DNA of 64,000 bases, from NCBI RefSeq assembly GCF_014205215.1, contig NZ_JACHNC010000001.1:5142501-5206500 (forward strand). The letters run 5' to 3'. Below, piece by piece: positions 44,266-53,800 of this stretch; the stretch's first letter is position 1, and each line of letters begins with the position of its first letter. Both the position numbers and the translations under genes were made by a program. Origin of the DNA: Actinoplanes lobatus. Its GTDB lineage: Bacteria > Actinomycetota > Actinomycetes > Mycobacteriales > Micromonosporaceae. A model generated the notes under the pieces. That model was not told the DNA's origin, made no database searches, and saw only the letters and a program-made list of their open reading frames with translations.

Positions 44266-45303
44266 GTGGCGACTTGGGGAGGCTCAGTGCCGACGATCAA
44301 CGACGTCGCCAAGGCGGCCGGAGTCTCACCCAGCACGGTGTCGTACGTGCTGAGCGGCCGCCGCCCGATCTCGGCCGAGACCCGCGCCCGGGTCCAGGCC
44401 GCGATCGCCGAGCTCGGCTTCCACCCGCACGCCGGGGCCCGTGCCCTGGCCAGCAGCAAGACCAACGTGATCGCCCTGGTGGCGCCGCTGCGCGTGGACG
44501 TGAACGTGCCGGTCATCATGCAGTTCGCCACCGCCGTGGTGACGGCCGCCCGCTCGTACAACCACGACGTGCTGCTACTGACCAAGGACGAGGGCACCGC
44601 CGGGGTGGAACGCGTCGCGCACAGCACCATGGTCGACGCGTTGATACTCATGGACCTGGAACGGGACGACCTGCGTATCCCGGCGCTGCGCAAGCTCAAG
44701 CAGCCGTCGGTGCTGATCGGCCTGCCCGCCGACCACACCGGCATCGCCTGCGTCGACCTCGACTTCGGCGCCGCGGCCCGGGCGGCTCTCACCCATCTGG
44801 CCGGGCACGGCCACCGCAGGATCGGCCTGGTCGGCCCGTCTCCGGCGGTCTACAAGCGGCAGACCACGTACGCCGACCGCTTCCTCACCGGTTTCCTGGA
44901 GGCCTCGGTCGACCTGGACCTCCAGACCGTGACCCACCCGTGCGAGCCGGGCGCCGAGGGCGTCCGCTCCTGCATGGCCGATCTGGACGCCGAACTGGCC
45001 GGGCTGACCGCGCTGGTGGTGCACAACGAGGAGGCGCTGCGGCCACTGCTCGACCTGCTGCACGCCACCGGCCGCCGGGTGCCGGAGGACGTCTCCATCG
45101 TCGCGATCTGCCCGCGGGACGTGGCGACGGCGATGCCGGTCAACCTGACCTCGATCGACATCCCGGCCCACGACGTCGGCACGCTCGCCGTGGAGACCGT
45201 GATGCGGCTGCTGGACGGTCGTCGCGTGGAGTACACCCGCCTGCTCGAGCCGAGTCTGGTCGAGCGGGACAGCTGCCGCGAAATCTCCGCGTCACACCGT
45301 TGA
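44266..45303 (+). CDS. LacI family transcriptional repressor
   Basis: 345 residues. The N-terminal helix-turn-helix and hinge (PTINDVAKAAGVSPSTVSYVLSGRRPISAETRARVQAAIAELGFHPHAGARAL) match the LacI family, and a periplasmic-binding-protein-like sugar domain follows. GTG at 44266 is used; a GTG at 44287 with GGGGAGG four bases upstream would begin directly at PTINDV and is equally likely. It sits between the two TCGAAGCGCTTCGA operator sites and should release them when a sugar from the GH3/GH31 pathway enters. No operator is seen before its own start. Confidence 0.94.
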   Translation: MATWGGSVPTINDVAKAAGVSPSTVSYVLSGRRPISAETRARVQAAIAELGFHPHAGARALASSKTNVIALVAPLRVDVNVPVIMQFATAVVTAARSYNHDVLLLTKDEGTAGVERVAHSTMVDALILMDLERDDLRIPALRKLKQPSVLIGLPADHTGIACVDLDFGAAARAALTHLAGHGHRRIGLVGPSPAVYKRQTTYADRFLTGFLEASVDLDLQTVTHPCEPGAEGVRSCMADLDAELAGLTALVVHNEEALRPLLDLLHATGRRVPEDVSIVAICPRDVATAMPVNLTSIDIPAHDVGTLAVETVMRLLDGRRVEYTRLLEPSLVERDSCREISASHR

Positions 45304-45344
45304 CATGAATGGCGCTCGTTCCATAGCGTCTGCTCAGAGCCCAT

Positions 45345-45362
45345 CGTCGAAGCGCTTCGACG
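45345..45362. promoter_or_regulatory. LacI-family operator before the sugar ABC operon
   Basis: CGTCGAAGCGCTTCGACG is a perfect 18-bp palindrome, identical in its central 16 bases to the site before the GH3 gene. It lies 41 bases before the binding-protein start and 41 bases after the LacI stop. Confidence 0.88.
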
Positions 45363-45402
45363 AAATTTCGCTTCCCTGATCAGTCCCCCTGGGAGGACGG
45401 CT

Positions 45403-46713
45403 ATGTTCCGATCACGATCCGGCCTGGCGGCCGGTGCATTCTTGCTGGCAGCGTCCCTCGGCCTCGCCGCGTGCGGTGGCGACGACGGAGGCTCGGAGGA
45501 GGGCGCCGACGCGAAGGTCCTCACCCTCTGGCACTACGAGGCGCCGGACAGCGCCATGGGCGTCGCCTGGAACAAGGCGATCGAGCTGTTCAAATCGAGC
45601 CATCCGGGCGTCGAGGTGAAGTTCGAGGAGAAGGGCTTCGAGCAGATCCAGCAGAACGCCCAGATGATCCTCAACTCCGACAGCGCGCCCGACGTCATGG
45701 AGTACAACAAGGGCAACGCGACCGCCGGTCTGCTCTCCAAGCAGGGTCTGCTCACCGACATCTCGGACGAGTTCACCAAGCGTGGCTGGGACAAGAAGCT
45801 GAGTGCCAGCCTCCAGACCACGGCGAAGTACGACGAAGACGGCATCATGGGCAGCGGCAAGGCCTTCGGCGTGCCCAACTACGGCGAGTTCGTCACCGTC
45901 TACTACAACAAGAAGATGTTCGACCAGTACAAACTGGCCGTTCCCACCACCTTCGACGAGTTCACCAAGGTCATGGACACCTTCGTGGCGAACAAGGTGA
46001 CCCCGCTGGCCGTCGGCGGCGCCGAGTACCCGGCCCAGCAGATCTTCTACGAGCTCGCGCTGTCGAAGTCCGACCGGGCGTTCGTGGACGACTACCAGCT
46101 CTACAAGAACAAGGTCGACTTCAAGGGCCCGCAGCTGTCGTACGGTGCGCAGACCTTCGCCGACTGGGTGTCCAAGGGCTACATCGGCAAGGACTCGGCC
46201 GGCATCAAGGCCGAGGACATGGGCGTCTCCTTCACCCAGGGCAAGTTCCCGATCCTGATCTCCGGATCCTGGTGGTACGGCCGGTTCGCCGACGACATCA
46301 AGGACTTCGAGTGGAGCACCTTCCTCTTCCCGGGTAACAGCCTGCACCCGGGCTCCAGCGGCAACCTGTGGGTGGTGCCGGAGAAGAGCAAGGCCAAGGC
46401 GCTCGCGTACGACTTCATCGACATCACCATGTCGCCCGAGGTCCAGGCGCTGCTCGGCAACAGCGGCGGTGTCCCGGTCGCGGCCGACCCGGCGCAGATC
46501 ACCGACCCGAAGAACAAGGAACTGGTCGAGACCTTCAACAAGATCTCGACCAGCGACGGCCTCGCCTTCTACCCGGACTGGCCGGCTCCCGGCTACTACG
46601 ACGTGCTGGTCGCCGGTGTGCAGGGCCTGATCAACGGCTCGAAGACCCCGGACGCCTTCCTCGACGAGATCGCCAAGCCGTACAACGAGAACTTGGCCGA
46701 CCTCGGTAAATGA
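45403..46713 (+). CDS. Sugar ABC transporter substrate-binding lipoprotein (CUT1)
   Basis: 436 residues with a lipoprotein signal (AASLGLAACGGDD, cysteine near residue 24). The extracellular solute-binding family 1 fold begins VLTLWHYEAPDS. Further landmarks are IELFKSSHPGVEVKFEE, APDVMEYNKGN, AFGVPNYGEFVTVYYNKKMF, FPILISGSWWYGRF and WPAPGYYDVL. ATG at 45403 follows GGGAGGACG. First gene of a four-gene unit with two permeases and GH31, controlled by the LacI operator upstream. No ATPase gene is included; as usual in actinobacteria a shared MsiK-type ATPase elsewhere would serve. Confidence 0.95.
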   Translation: MFRSRSGLAAGAFLLAASLGLAACGGDDGGSEEGADAKVLTLWHYEAPDSAMGVAWNKAIELFKSSHPGVEVKFEEKGFEQIQQNAQMILNSDSAPDVMEYNKGNATAGLLSKQGLLTDISDEFTKRGWDKKLSASLQTTAKYDEDGIMGSGKAFGVPNYGEFVTVYYNKKMFDQYKLAVPTTFDEFTKVMDTFVANKVTPLAVGGAEYPAQQIFYELALSKSDRAFVDDYQLYKNKVDFKGPQLSYGAQTFADWVSKGYIGKDSAGIKAEDMGVSFTQGKFPILISGSWWYGRFADDIKDFEWSTFLFPGNSLHPGSSGNLWVVPEKSKAKALAYDFIDITMSPEVQALLGNSGGVPVAADPAQITDPKNKELVETFNKISTSDGLAFYPDWPAPGYYDVLVAGVQGLINGSKTPDAFLDEIAKPYNENLADLGK

Positions 46714-46774
46714 CCTTGCGTTAGGCGCGGCGTGGGCGGCCGACACCGCCCGCGCCGCGGAAAGGGGGCCCGGC

Positions 46775-47674
46775 ATGGCCGGTAGCGTTACCAAGAACCG
46801 CGGATACGCGGTCTATCTGATTCCCGGTGTGCTGGCCTCGCTGGGCGTGATCGTCGTGCCGCTGGTGATGACGGTCTACTACAGCTTCACGAAATGGACC
46901 GGTGTCGGCGACCCCCGGTGGGTCGGCCTCGAGAACTACAGCCGGCTCGTCGAGGACACCCTGTTCTGGCAGTCGTTCGGCAACATCGCGCTGCTCGTGA
47001 TCGCGATGGCGGTGGTGCCGACGCTGCTCGGGCTGGTGCTGGCCGCGGTCCTGTTCGACTACGTCGCCAAGCACTTCGGCGACCGGTGGGCCGGTCTGTT
47101 CCGGTCCGGCTACTACCTGCCGCAGGTGCTGCCGGTCGCGGTCACCGGCATCGTCTGGACCTGGATCCTGCATCCCGGCTACGGCGCGCTCAACCAGATC
47201 CTCGACGCGGTGGGCCTGGAGGGCCTGGCGAAGAACTGGCTCGGCGACGAGGACTACGCGCTCTACAGCGTGATGGCGGTGATGATCTGGTTCCAGCTCG
47301 GCTACCCGATCGTCATGTTCATGTCCGGGCTCTCGCGGATCGACCCGTCGCTCTACGAGGCCGCCGATCTGGACGGCGCGACCTGGTGGCAGCGGTTCCG
47401 CAAGATCACAGTGCACATGATCAAGCCCGAGTTCTACGTCGTGCTGGTGACCACCACGATCGCGGCGCTCAAGATCTTCGCGCAGGTGTTCGTGCTGACC
47501 AAGGGCGGTCCGGCCAACAGCACCATGGTGCCGTCGTACTTCGCCTACGAGAACTACTTCGAGAAGGCCCGGGTCGGCTACGGCTCGGCGATCTCCACGG
47601 TGCTGACCGTACTGATCGTGATTCTCGCCTTCCTGTTCCTGCGACTCCAGCACCGGTCGGAGGAGCTGCGATGA
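46775..47674 (+). CDS. Sugar ABC transporter permease (MalF-like)
   Basis: 299 residues with six predicted membrane helices, the first AVYLIPGVLASLGVIVVPLVM. The CUT1 coupling loop ends in EAADLDGATWWQRFRKITVHMIKPEF, the EAA motif that docks the ATPase. It pairs with the next gene, whose ATG overlaps this stop codon (ATGA). It carries an oligosaccharide delivered by the lipoprotein across the membrane. Confidence 0.95.
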   Translation: MAGSVTKNRGYAVYLIPGVLASLGVIVVPLVMTVYYSFTKWTGVGDPRWVGLENYSRLVEDTLFWQSFGNIALLVIAMAVVPTLLGLVLAAVLFDYVAKHFGDRWAGLFRSGYYLPQVLPVAVTGIVWTWILHPGYGALNQILDAVGLEGLAKNWLGDEDYALYSVMAVMIWFQLGYPIVMFMSGLSRIDPSLYEAADLDGATWWQRFRKITVHMIKPEFYVVLVTTTIAALKIFAQVFVLTKGGPANSTMVPSYFAYENYFEKARVGYGSAISTVLTVLIVILAFLFLRLQHRSEELR

Positions 47675-48558
47675 CCCTTGCCACGGCGAAAGCTCCCACC
47701 CGTACCCCCGAGGTTGGATCTTCTGAGCCTTTGAAGCACCGCAACCCGGTTCGTTTCGTCGTCCTGGCCGCGCTGCTGGTGCTGCTCCTGCTGATGGTCG
47801 GGCCGATGCTCGCGGTCGCGGTCAACGCGTTCAAGAGCCCGGCCGACTACGCCGCCAACGGTCCGCTGTCCATTCCGGCGGACATCTACTGGGACGGCAT
47901 CGTCGACTTCTGGAACCGGGTGAACTTCGGCCAGAAGCTCTGGAACAGCTTCGTCACGGCGCTGGCGGTGTCGGTGTTCGGCGTCGTCCTGTCGATCCTC
48001 AACGCGTACGCGCTGGGCATCGGCCGGGTCCGCGGGCGGGTCTGGTTCCTGGTGTTCTTCCTGGTCGCCAACCTGCTGCCGCAGGAGGTGCTCGTCTACC
48101 CGCTGTACTACATCGCCAAGGAGGCCGGCCTCTACGACAGCCTGATCGCGATCGTCATCATCTTCACGGTCATCCAGAGCGCCTTCGGCACCTACCTGCT
48201 CACCTCGGTCTACGCCGAGTTCCCCCGGGAACTGCTGGACGCCGCCGCCGTCGACGGTGCCGGGAAGTGGCGGACCCTGTGGCGGGTGGTGGTCCCGGTC
48301 AGCGGGCCGACCCTCGCGGTCCTGTTCACCTTCTTCTTCATCTGGACCTGGAACGAGTTCTTCCTGCCGCTGATCTTCCTGGTGTCCAACGACAACCAGA
48401 CCGTCCCGGTGGCCCTCGGCGTCCTCCAGGGCGACCGCATGATGGACGCCACCACGACGAGCGCCTCGGCCCTGATCGGCATCCTCCCGGCGATCCTCTT
48501 CTTCCTGATCTTCCAGCGGACCCTCACGCGCGGCATCGCCGCCGGCGCCATCAAGTAA
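47671..48558 (+). CDS. Sugar ABC transporter permease (MalG-like)
   Basis: 295 residues. About 30 polar residues precede the first helix (FVVLAALLVLLLLMVGPMLAVAV). Further helices and the EAA loop ELLDAAAVDGAGKWRTLWRVVVPVSGPTLAV follow, then TFFFIWTWNEFFLPLIFL. Start overlaps the upstream permease stop. The GH31 gene follows 9 bases later, so uptake and hydrolysis are encoded together. Confidence 0.95.
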   Translation: MTLATAKAPTRTPEVGSSEPLKHRNPVRFVVLAALLVLLLLMVGPMLAVAVNAFKSPADYAANGPLSIPADIYWDGIVDFWNRVNFGQKLWNSFVTALAVSVFGVVLSILNAYALGIGRVRGRVWFLVFFLVANLLPQEVLVYPLYYIAKEAGLYDSLIAIVIIFTVIQSAFGTYLLTSVYAEFPRELLDAAAVDGAGKWRTLWRVVVPVSGPTLAVLFTFFFIWTWNEFFLPLIFLVSNDNQTVPVALGVLQGDRMMDATTTSASALIGILPAILFFLIFQRTLTRGIAAGAIK

Positions 48559-48567
48559 AGGATCTTC

Positions 48568-50826
48568 ATGAAGTTCACCGATGGCTATTGGCGCAAGCGT
48601 GGCGGGCTGACCGTCCTGCACCCGGCCCATCTCCAGGACACGGCGACCGCGCCGGACTCCCTGACCGTCTGGGCGGCGACCCGGCCGATCCATCACCGCG
48701 GTGACACGCTCAACTCCGCCCTCCTCACCGTCAAGTGCACCGCGCCCGCCCCCGACGTCATCCGGGTGACGGTGTCGCACTTCCAGGGAGAGCGTTCCCG
48801 AACCCCAAATTTCACTATTAATGAGACGCCAGGCGATGTATCGGTGGATCGGCTGTCGCTCACCTCGGGCGCGCTGACCGCACGGTTCTCCGACGGCGAC
48901 AACTGGGGACTCGACTTCCTGGCCGACGGGCGGCGGCTCACCGGCAGCGGCTGGAAGGGCATGGGCGCCGTCTCCGGCCCCGACGGCGACTACCTCCACG
49001 AGCAACTCGACCTCGGTGTGGGGCACGTCGTCTACGGCCTCGGCGAGCGGTTCGGACCGCTGATCAAGAACGGCCAGACCGTCGACATCTGGCAGGAGGA
49101 CGGCGGCACCAGCAGCGAGCAGGCGTACAAGAACGTCCCGTTCTACCTCACCAACGGCGGGTACGGCGTCCTCGTCGACCACCCCGGCAAGGTGTCCTTC
49201 GAGGTCGCCTCCGAGATGGTCACCCGCACCCAGTTCAGCGTCGCCGGGCAGAGCCTGTCCTACCTGGTCATCTACGGCCCCACCCCGGCCGACATCATCC
49301 GCAAGTACACGGCGCTGACCGGCCGGCCCGCACTGCCGCCGGCCTGGTCCTTCGGCCTCTGGCTGACCACCTCGTTCACCACCGACTACGACGAGGAGAC
49401 GGTCAACAAGTTCGTCGGCGGGATGGCCGACCGGGACCTGCCGCTGTCGGTCTTCCACTTCGACTGCTTCTGGATGCGCGAGTTCAACTGGTGCGACTTC
49501 GAGTGGGACCCGCGGGTCTTCCCCGACCCGCCGGGCATGCTCAAGCGCCTCGCCGACCGAGGGCTCAAGACCTGCCTGTGGATCAACCCGTACATCGCCC
49601 AGCGGTCGCCGCTGTTCGCCGAGGGCGCGGCTGCCGGCTATCTCGTGAAACGTCCCAACGGGGACGTCTTCCAGTGGGACCTGTGGCAGGCCGGCATGGC
49701 GCTGGTCGACTTCACCAACCCGTCCGCTCGCGAATGGTATGCGGGAAAGCTGCGGGGCCTGGTCGAGATGGGTGTCGACGCGTTCAAGTCGGACTTCGGC
49801 GAACGCGTGCCCACCGACGTGGTGTGGCATGACGGGTCCGACCCGGAGCGGATGCACAACTACTACACGCAGCTCTACAACGAGGTCGTCTTCGAGGTGC
49901 TGCGTTCGTTGAAGGGCGAGGGGGAGGCGGTCCTGTTCGCCCGCTCGGCCACCGTCGGCGGCCAGCAGTTCCCGGTGCACTGGGGTGGCGACAACTCCAG
50001 CACGTACGAGTCGATGGCGGAGAGCCTGCGCGGCGGCCTGTCACTCATGTCGTCCGGCTTCGGGTTCTGGAGCCACGACATCGGCGGCTTCGAGGGCATG
50101 CCCGACCCGGCCGTGTTCAAGCGGTGGGTCGCGTTCGGTCTGCTGTCGTCGCACAGCCGGCTGCACGGCAGCTCCTCCTACCGGGTGCCGTGGCTCTTCG
50201 ACGAGGAATCGGTGGACGTGCTGCGGCACTTCACCCACCTCAAGTACCGGCTCATGCCGTACATCTACGGCGCCGCCCGGGAAGCCCACCTGACCGGGCT
50301 GCCGGTGATGCGCCCGATGCCGGTCGCGTTCCCCGCCGATCCGGCCGCCACCTACCTGGACCGGCAGTACATGCTCGGCGCGGACCTGCTGGTCGCGCCG
50401 GTCTTCTCGGCCGGGGGAGAGGTGTCCTACTACGTCCCCGAGGGCCGGTGGACCCGCTACGTCCCGTCGACCGGCAACGCCGACGTGGTCGAGGGCCCCC
50501 GCTGGGTGCGCGAGATCCACGGTTTCGACAGCGCGCCGCTGCTGGTCCGCCCGGGCGCGGTCATCCCGGTCGGCGCCCGCAGGGACCGCCCCGACTACGA
50601 CTACCGCGACGGCGTGACACTGCGGCTCTTCGAACCGGCCGAGGGCCGTACCGCGGTGGTGGTCCCCGGCCCGACCGGCGCCGACACGGTCTTCACGGTC
50701 TCCCGGTCCGGCGCGGAGATCGTCGTGGGCCGGATAGGCGACGCCCTCCCGTGGCAGGTCCAGCTCGGCGACGAGATCACCACCCTGGCCGCCGACGAGG
50801 ACAGCTGCACCCTCACCCTGGGCTGA
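48568..50826 (+). CDS. yicI: GH31 alpha-xylosidase (YicI-like), cytoplasmic
   Basis: 752 residues, no signal peptide. Family landmarks: VYGLGERFGPL, FHFDCFWMREFNWCDFEWDPRVFPDP, the nucleophile D409 in FKSDFGERVPTDV, the acid/base D475 in HWGGDNSSTYESM, FGFWSHDIGGFEG and HSRLHGSSSYRVPW. The FKSDFGE-x-PTDVVWHDGSDPERMHNYY segment is very close to E. coli YicI, an alpha-xylosidase for isoprimeverose-type sugars. With GH3 outside and the importer, it fits breakdown of xyloglucan oligosaccharides (inference). A perfect hairpin follows the stop. Confidence 0.92.
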   Translation: MKFTDGYWRKRGGLTVLHPAHLQDTATAPDSLTVWAATRPIHHRGDTLNSALLTVKCTAPAPDVIRVTVSHFQGERSRTPNFTINETPGDVSVDRLSLTSGALTARFSDGDNWGLDFLADGRRLTGSGWKGMGAVSGPDGDYLHEQLDLGVGHVVYGLGERFGPLIKNGQTVDIWQEDGGTSSEQAYKNVPFYLTNGGYGVLVDHPGKVSFEVASEMVTRTQFSVAGQSLSYLVIYGPTPADIIRKYTALTGRPALPPAWSFGLWLTTSFTTDYDEETVNKFVGGMADRDLPLSVFHFDCFWMREFNWCDFEWDPRVFPDPPGMLKRLADRGLKTCLWINPYIAQRSPLFAEGAAAGYLVKRPNGDVFQWDLWQAGMALVDFTNPSAREWYAGKLRGLVEMGVDAFKSDFGERVPTDVVWHDGSDPERMHNYYTQLYNEVVFEVLRSLKGEGEAVLFARSATVGGQQFPVHWGGDNSSTYESMAESLRGGLSLMSSGFGFWSHDIGGFEGMPDPAVFKRWVAFGLLSSHSRLHGSSSYRVPWLFDEESVDVLRHFTHLKYRLMPYIYGAAREAHLTGLPVMRPMPVAFPADPAATYLDRQYMLGADLLVAPVFSAGGEVSYYVPEGRWTRYVPSTGNADVVEGPRWVREIHGFDSAPLLVRPGAVIPVGARRDRPDYDYRDGVTLRLFEPAEGRTAVVVPGPTGADTVFTVSRSGAEIVVGRIGDALPWQVQLGDEITTLAADEDSCTLTLG

Positions 50827-50837
50827 CAGCGCGTCCC

Positions 50838-50871
50838 ATGACCGGCGCCGCCCACCGGCGGCGCCGGTCAT
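50838..50871. terminator. Bidirectional hairpin between GH31 and NACHT genes
   Basis: ATGACCGGCGCCGCC (50838-50852) pairs perfectly with 50857-50871 across a 4-base loop. The last base of the right arm is the first base of the convergent NACHT stop codon. No T-run. It likely separates the two convergent genes. Confidence 0.75.
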
Positions 50872-53800
50872 CAGCCGTCCGGCGCCAACGGCGCGAGCCG
50901 TTTGACGAGGTCAGGTCGCTGCCTGGCGACCTTGCGGGTGAGGCTTTCGAACTTCTCCCGTGAACCGGGCATCGCACCGGGTGGGATCGGTAGCCCGAGT
51001 TCGTGGAGACGAACCAGCAGGTCGGCGAGCAAGACGGCATCAAGCCTGGGCACCTTGAAGCCGAGAAGCCCGTGCATCAGCTGGACCAGCCGATTGTCGG
51101 TCTCGGGGGCCCGGCCGAGGAACCTCAGCACGCAGCGCAGGAATCTCTGAGAGAGATCGGAATTCCAGAAGGCCGGACTCAACCGCTCCAGATCGGAATC
51201 CCCCGAACCTGAACCCAGCTGCTCCAGAATGGTGGTGGCCTCGGCCGGCCGGATCGCGAGGTCCGTGGTCAAGCGGTCCAGGATCGCTTCCGTGCAGTGG
51301 AGTTGGATCGTCTCCGCCCACTCGGGCGCGGCGCACGTCGCGATCTGGACGCACCGCTGGTATGCCGTGGGTGAGGGCGCGAACCACAGCTCCAGAATCG
51401 CGTGCACCGGTGCCTCGAAATCAGACCCGGGCAGCCCGACGAATCTGTTGAGATGCCAGTCGGAGGAACCAGGCCTGAGCGCATCGAGGAGGTGTTCGGT
51501 CATGTCGCCCGCCGGCAGGCAGACGAAATTGGTGGTGCGACGCCGTTCCTCCTCCTCGGCGAAGAAACCGGTGCGCAGCCAGACCGGGCGGTCGGTGTCG
51601 GCCGCGGGTGGCCCGAGGCTCCACGACAGGTTGACGGACGACGGTGACCACACGCCGATGTAGAGGCCGATGCGGATGTCCCGTCCCCCGGCGGTGGTGA
51701 TCCGCTCCACGGCGAGACGCTCGATGAAACTGTTCCAGCTACCGCTGGTCAGCTGCGATTGCCACAGCAGGGCCTGGCTGCTCCAGTCGCCGACGATGTC
51801 CGGACGGCCGGGGAACAGATCGCTCGCGTGAATTCGGTCGCTTACGCAGACCAGGAGCAGCAGCAGGTTGGCGCTGTAGGCGGCATACCGTGACGGCTCG
51901 CCGTGGCCGGACGGCTGATATCCGGCGTAGCGCTGACCCGCCGGGCTGTGTGGCAGAGCCTGGAACAGCCGGAGCAGGAGCGCCTTCAGCGAGTCCCGGA
52001 CAGCGTGCCTCTCCGCCCACGCCGTCTCGGTCAGAAAGTCGATGATCGTCGACCGGCGGCTCAGCGGCTGATGCGACAGCAGTGCCCGCAGCAGATCGTC
52101 GTGCACCGGGGCCGGCCCGAACGGCGAGGTGGACACCGACGCCTGCGCTGCCACGTCGAGCAGCACCTGCCAGGTGAGCCGGGCCACGAAGAACTCGGTG
52201 AAGGTGGCGTGCAGGAACTCGTAGGTCTCGACGGCGTCGAGGGCGGCCCCCGCCCGTGCCCGATGGACGAAGAAGAATCGCCCGAGTGTCAGCTCGGCCG
52301 GGCGCAACGCGGCCCGCAGACCGCCCGGCGCCTGGTGGACCGGGCCGAGCAGACCGGCCAGATCCGCCTCCAGGTCGGTCTCGTTCACCCACAGCGCCGA
52401 CCGGTTGAACATCGCGAACGCCACCACGGCGAGCCGTCGCAACTCCTCCTCGACGGCGGCCGCTAGATCCCGGGCGGGCAGGCCGGGCCGCTGTTTGATC
52501 ACCTCGCGGGTGGCGAAACTGCGCAGCAGCCGCTCGTAGAGCTGGTCCTGCCGCAGGCTCGTGCCGACCCGCTGCAACGCGTTGCCGTCGGCGTCGTAGA
52601 GGGCCAGCATGAGCAGCAGCAACGGCTGCTCGGCGAGATGCCGGTGGGTCAGCACGCTGTCGGCGGCCAGCGGCGCGAGCCGGCGGGCGGCGAAACCGGC
52701 GGCGTTCGCCCGGTTCCAGACGGCCAGCCAGGTGGCGATCTGCTGCTCGTCGAACGGTTCCAAGCGGATCGTCAGGGTCCCGGCCGGGGTCCGTGCCCGG
52801 TTCGCCACCGCGATCCGGCTTGTCACCACGACCGCGACCGGGCGGCCCTGGGCAGCCTCACGGCGCTGGAAAGCGGCGACCCGCTCCAGGTAGTCGGTCT
52901 GGCTCACACCAGTGGCCTGCAACAACTCGTCGAAGCCGTCGAGCAGGACGACGGGCAGCGCGTCGCCGGCCGACCGGACCAGGGCCGGCCAGTCGAGCCG
53001 TTCCCCGGTGGCGTCGCGAATCGCGTACTCCACCTGGTCTTGAATTTGATCGAGGGACGGGGTGTCGCGGAGCACGACCCGGACCGGCAGGAACTCGGTG
53101 GCGGGCAGGCCGGCCGACAGCACCCGGGTGAAGACCGACTTGCCGGAACCGGGTTGACCCAGCACCAGCAGCGGGGTCTGGACGGCCCGTGGCGAGGTCA
53201 GGTGCCCGATGAGGAAGTCGCGCAGATCGTCGCGCACCGGCAACCGTGACCACCAGTCGTCATCGCTGACCGGTGCCTGCCCGGCGTCGCCGGGCACTCG
53301 AAACCGTGGTGGCAGATAGGCCTCGCCGAGGGTGGGCACGGTGATGCCGTCCGGCAGGTCCCCGCTGTCGACCACCGGCCGGTCCAAGTCGTCGCGGTAG
53401 GCTGCGGCCAGCCCGGCCCGCCGCTGGTCCGGCGCTTGCCCGGTGTGGATGGCCAGCAAAACCGGGGACATCTCGGTCAGCGCGGCGCGGACGGCGCGCT
53501 GCTCCTGGCGGTCCGTCCAGTAGGCGACCTCGGGGAAGTCGGTGCTGAGCCGCAGGAGGGCCTCGTCGTAACGGGCGGTCGAGGAGAGGGCGACCGAGGT
53601 CAGCGCGTCGGCGATCCGGGCGCGGTCGGATCCGGTCAGGTCCGCCACGACCGCGAGACCGTCGAGGAACCGGGCCAAGCCGTCCGCCAGATCGTGGTAG
53701 TAGCCCCGCAGGGTTCGGCGGAAGTCGCTCAGGGAACGCTCCGGGCCCGGCAGCAGGCGGCCGGCGGTCATGATCTGGGTGACGAGATCGCCGGGAGCGG

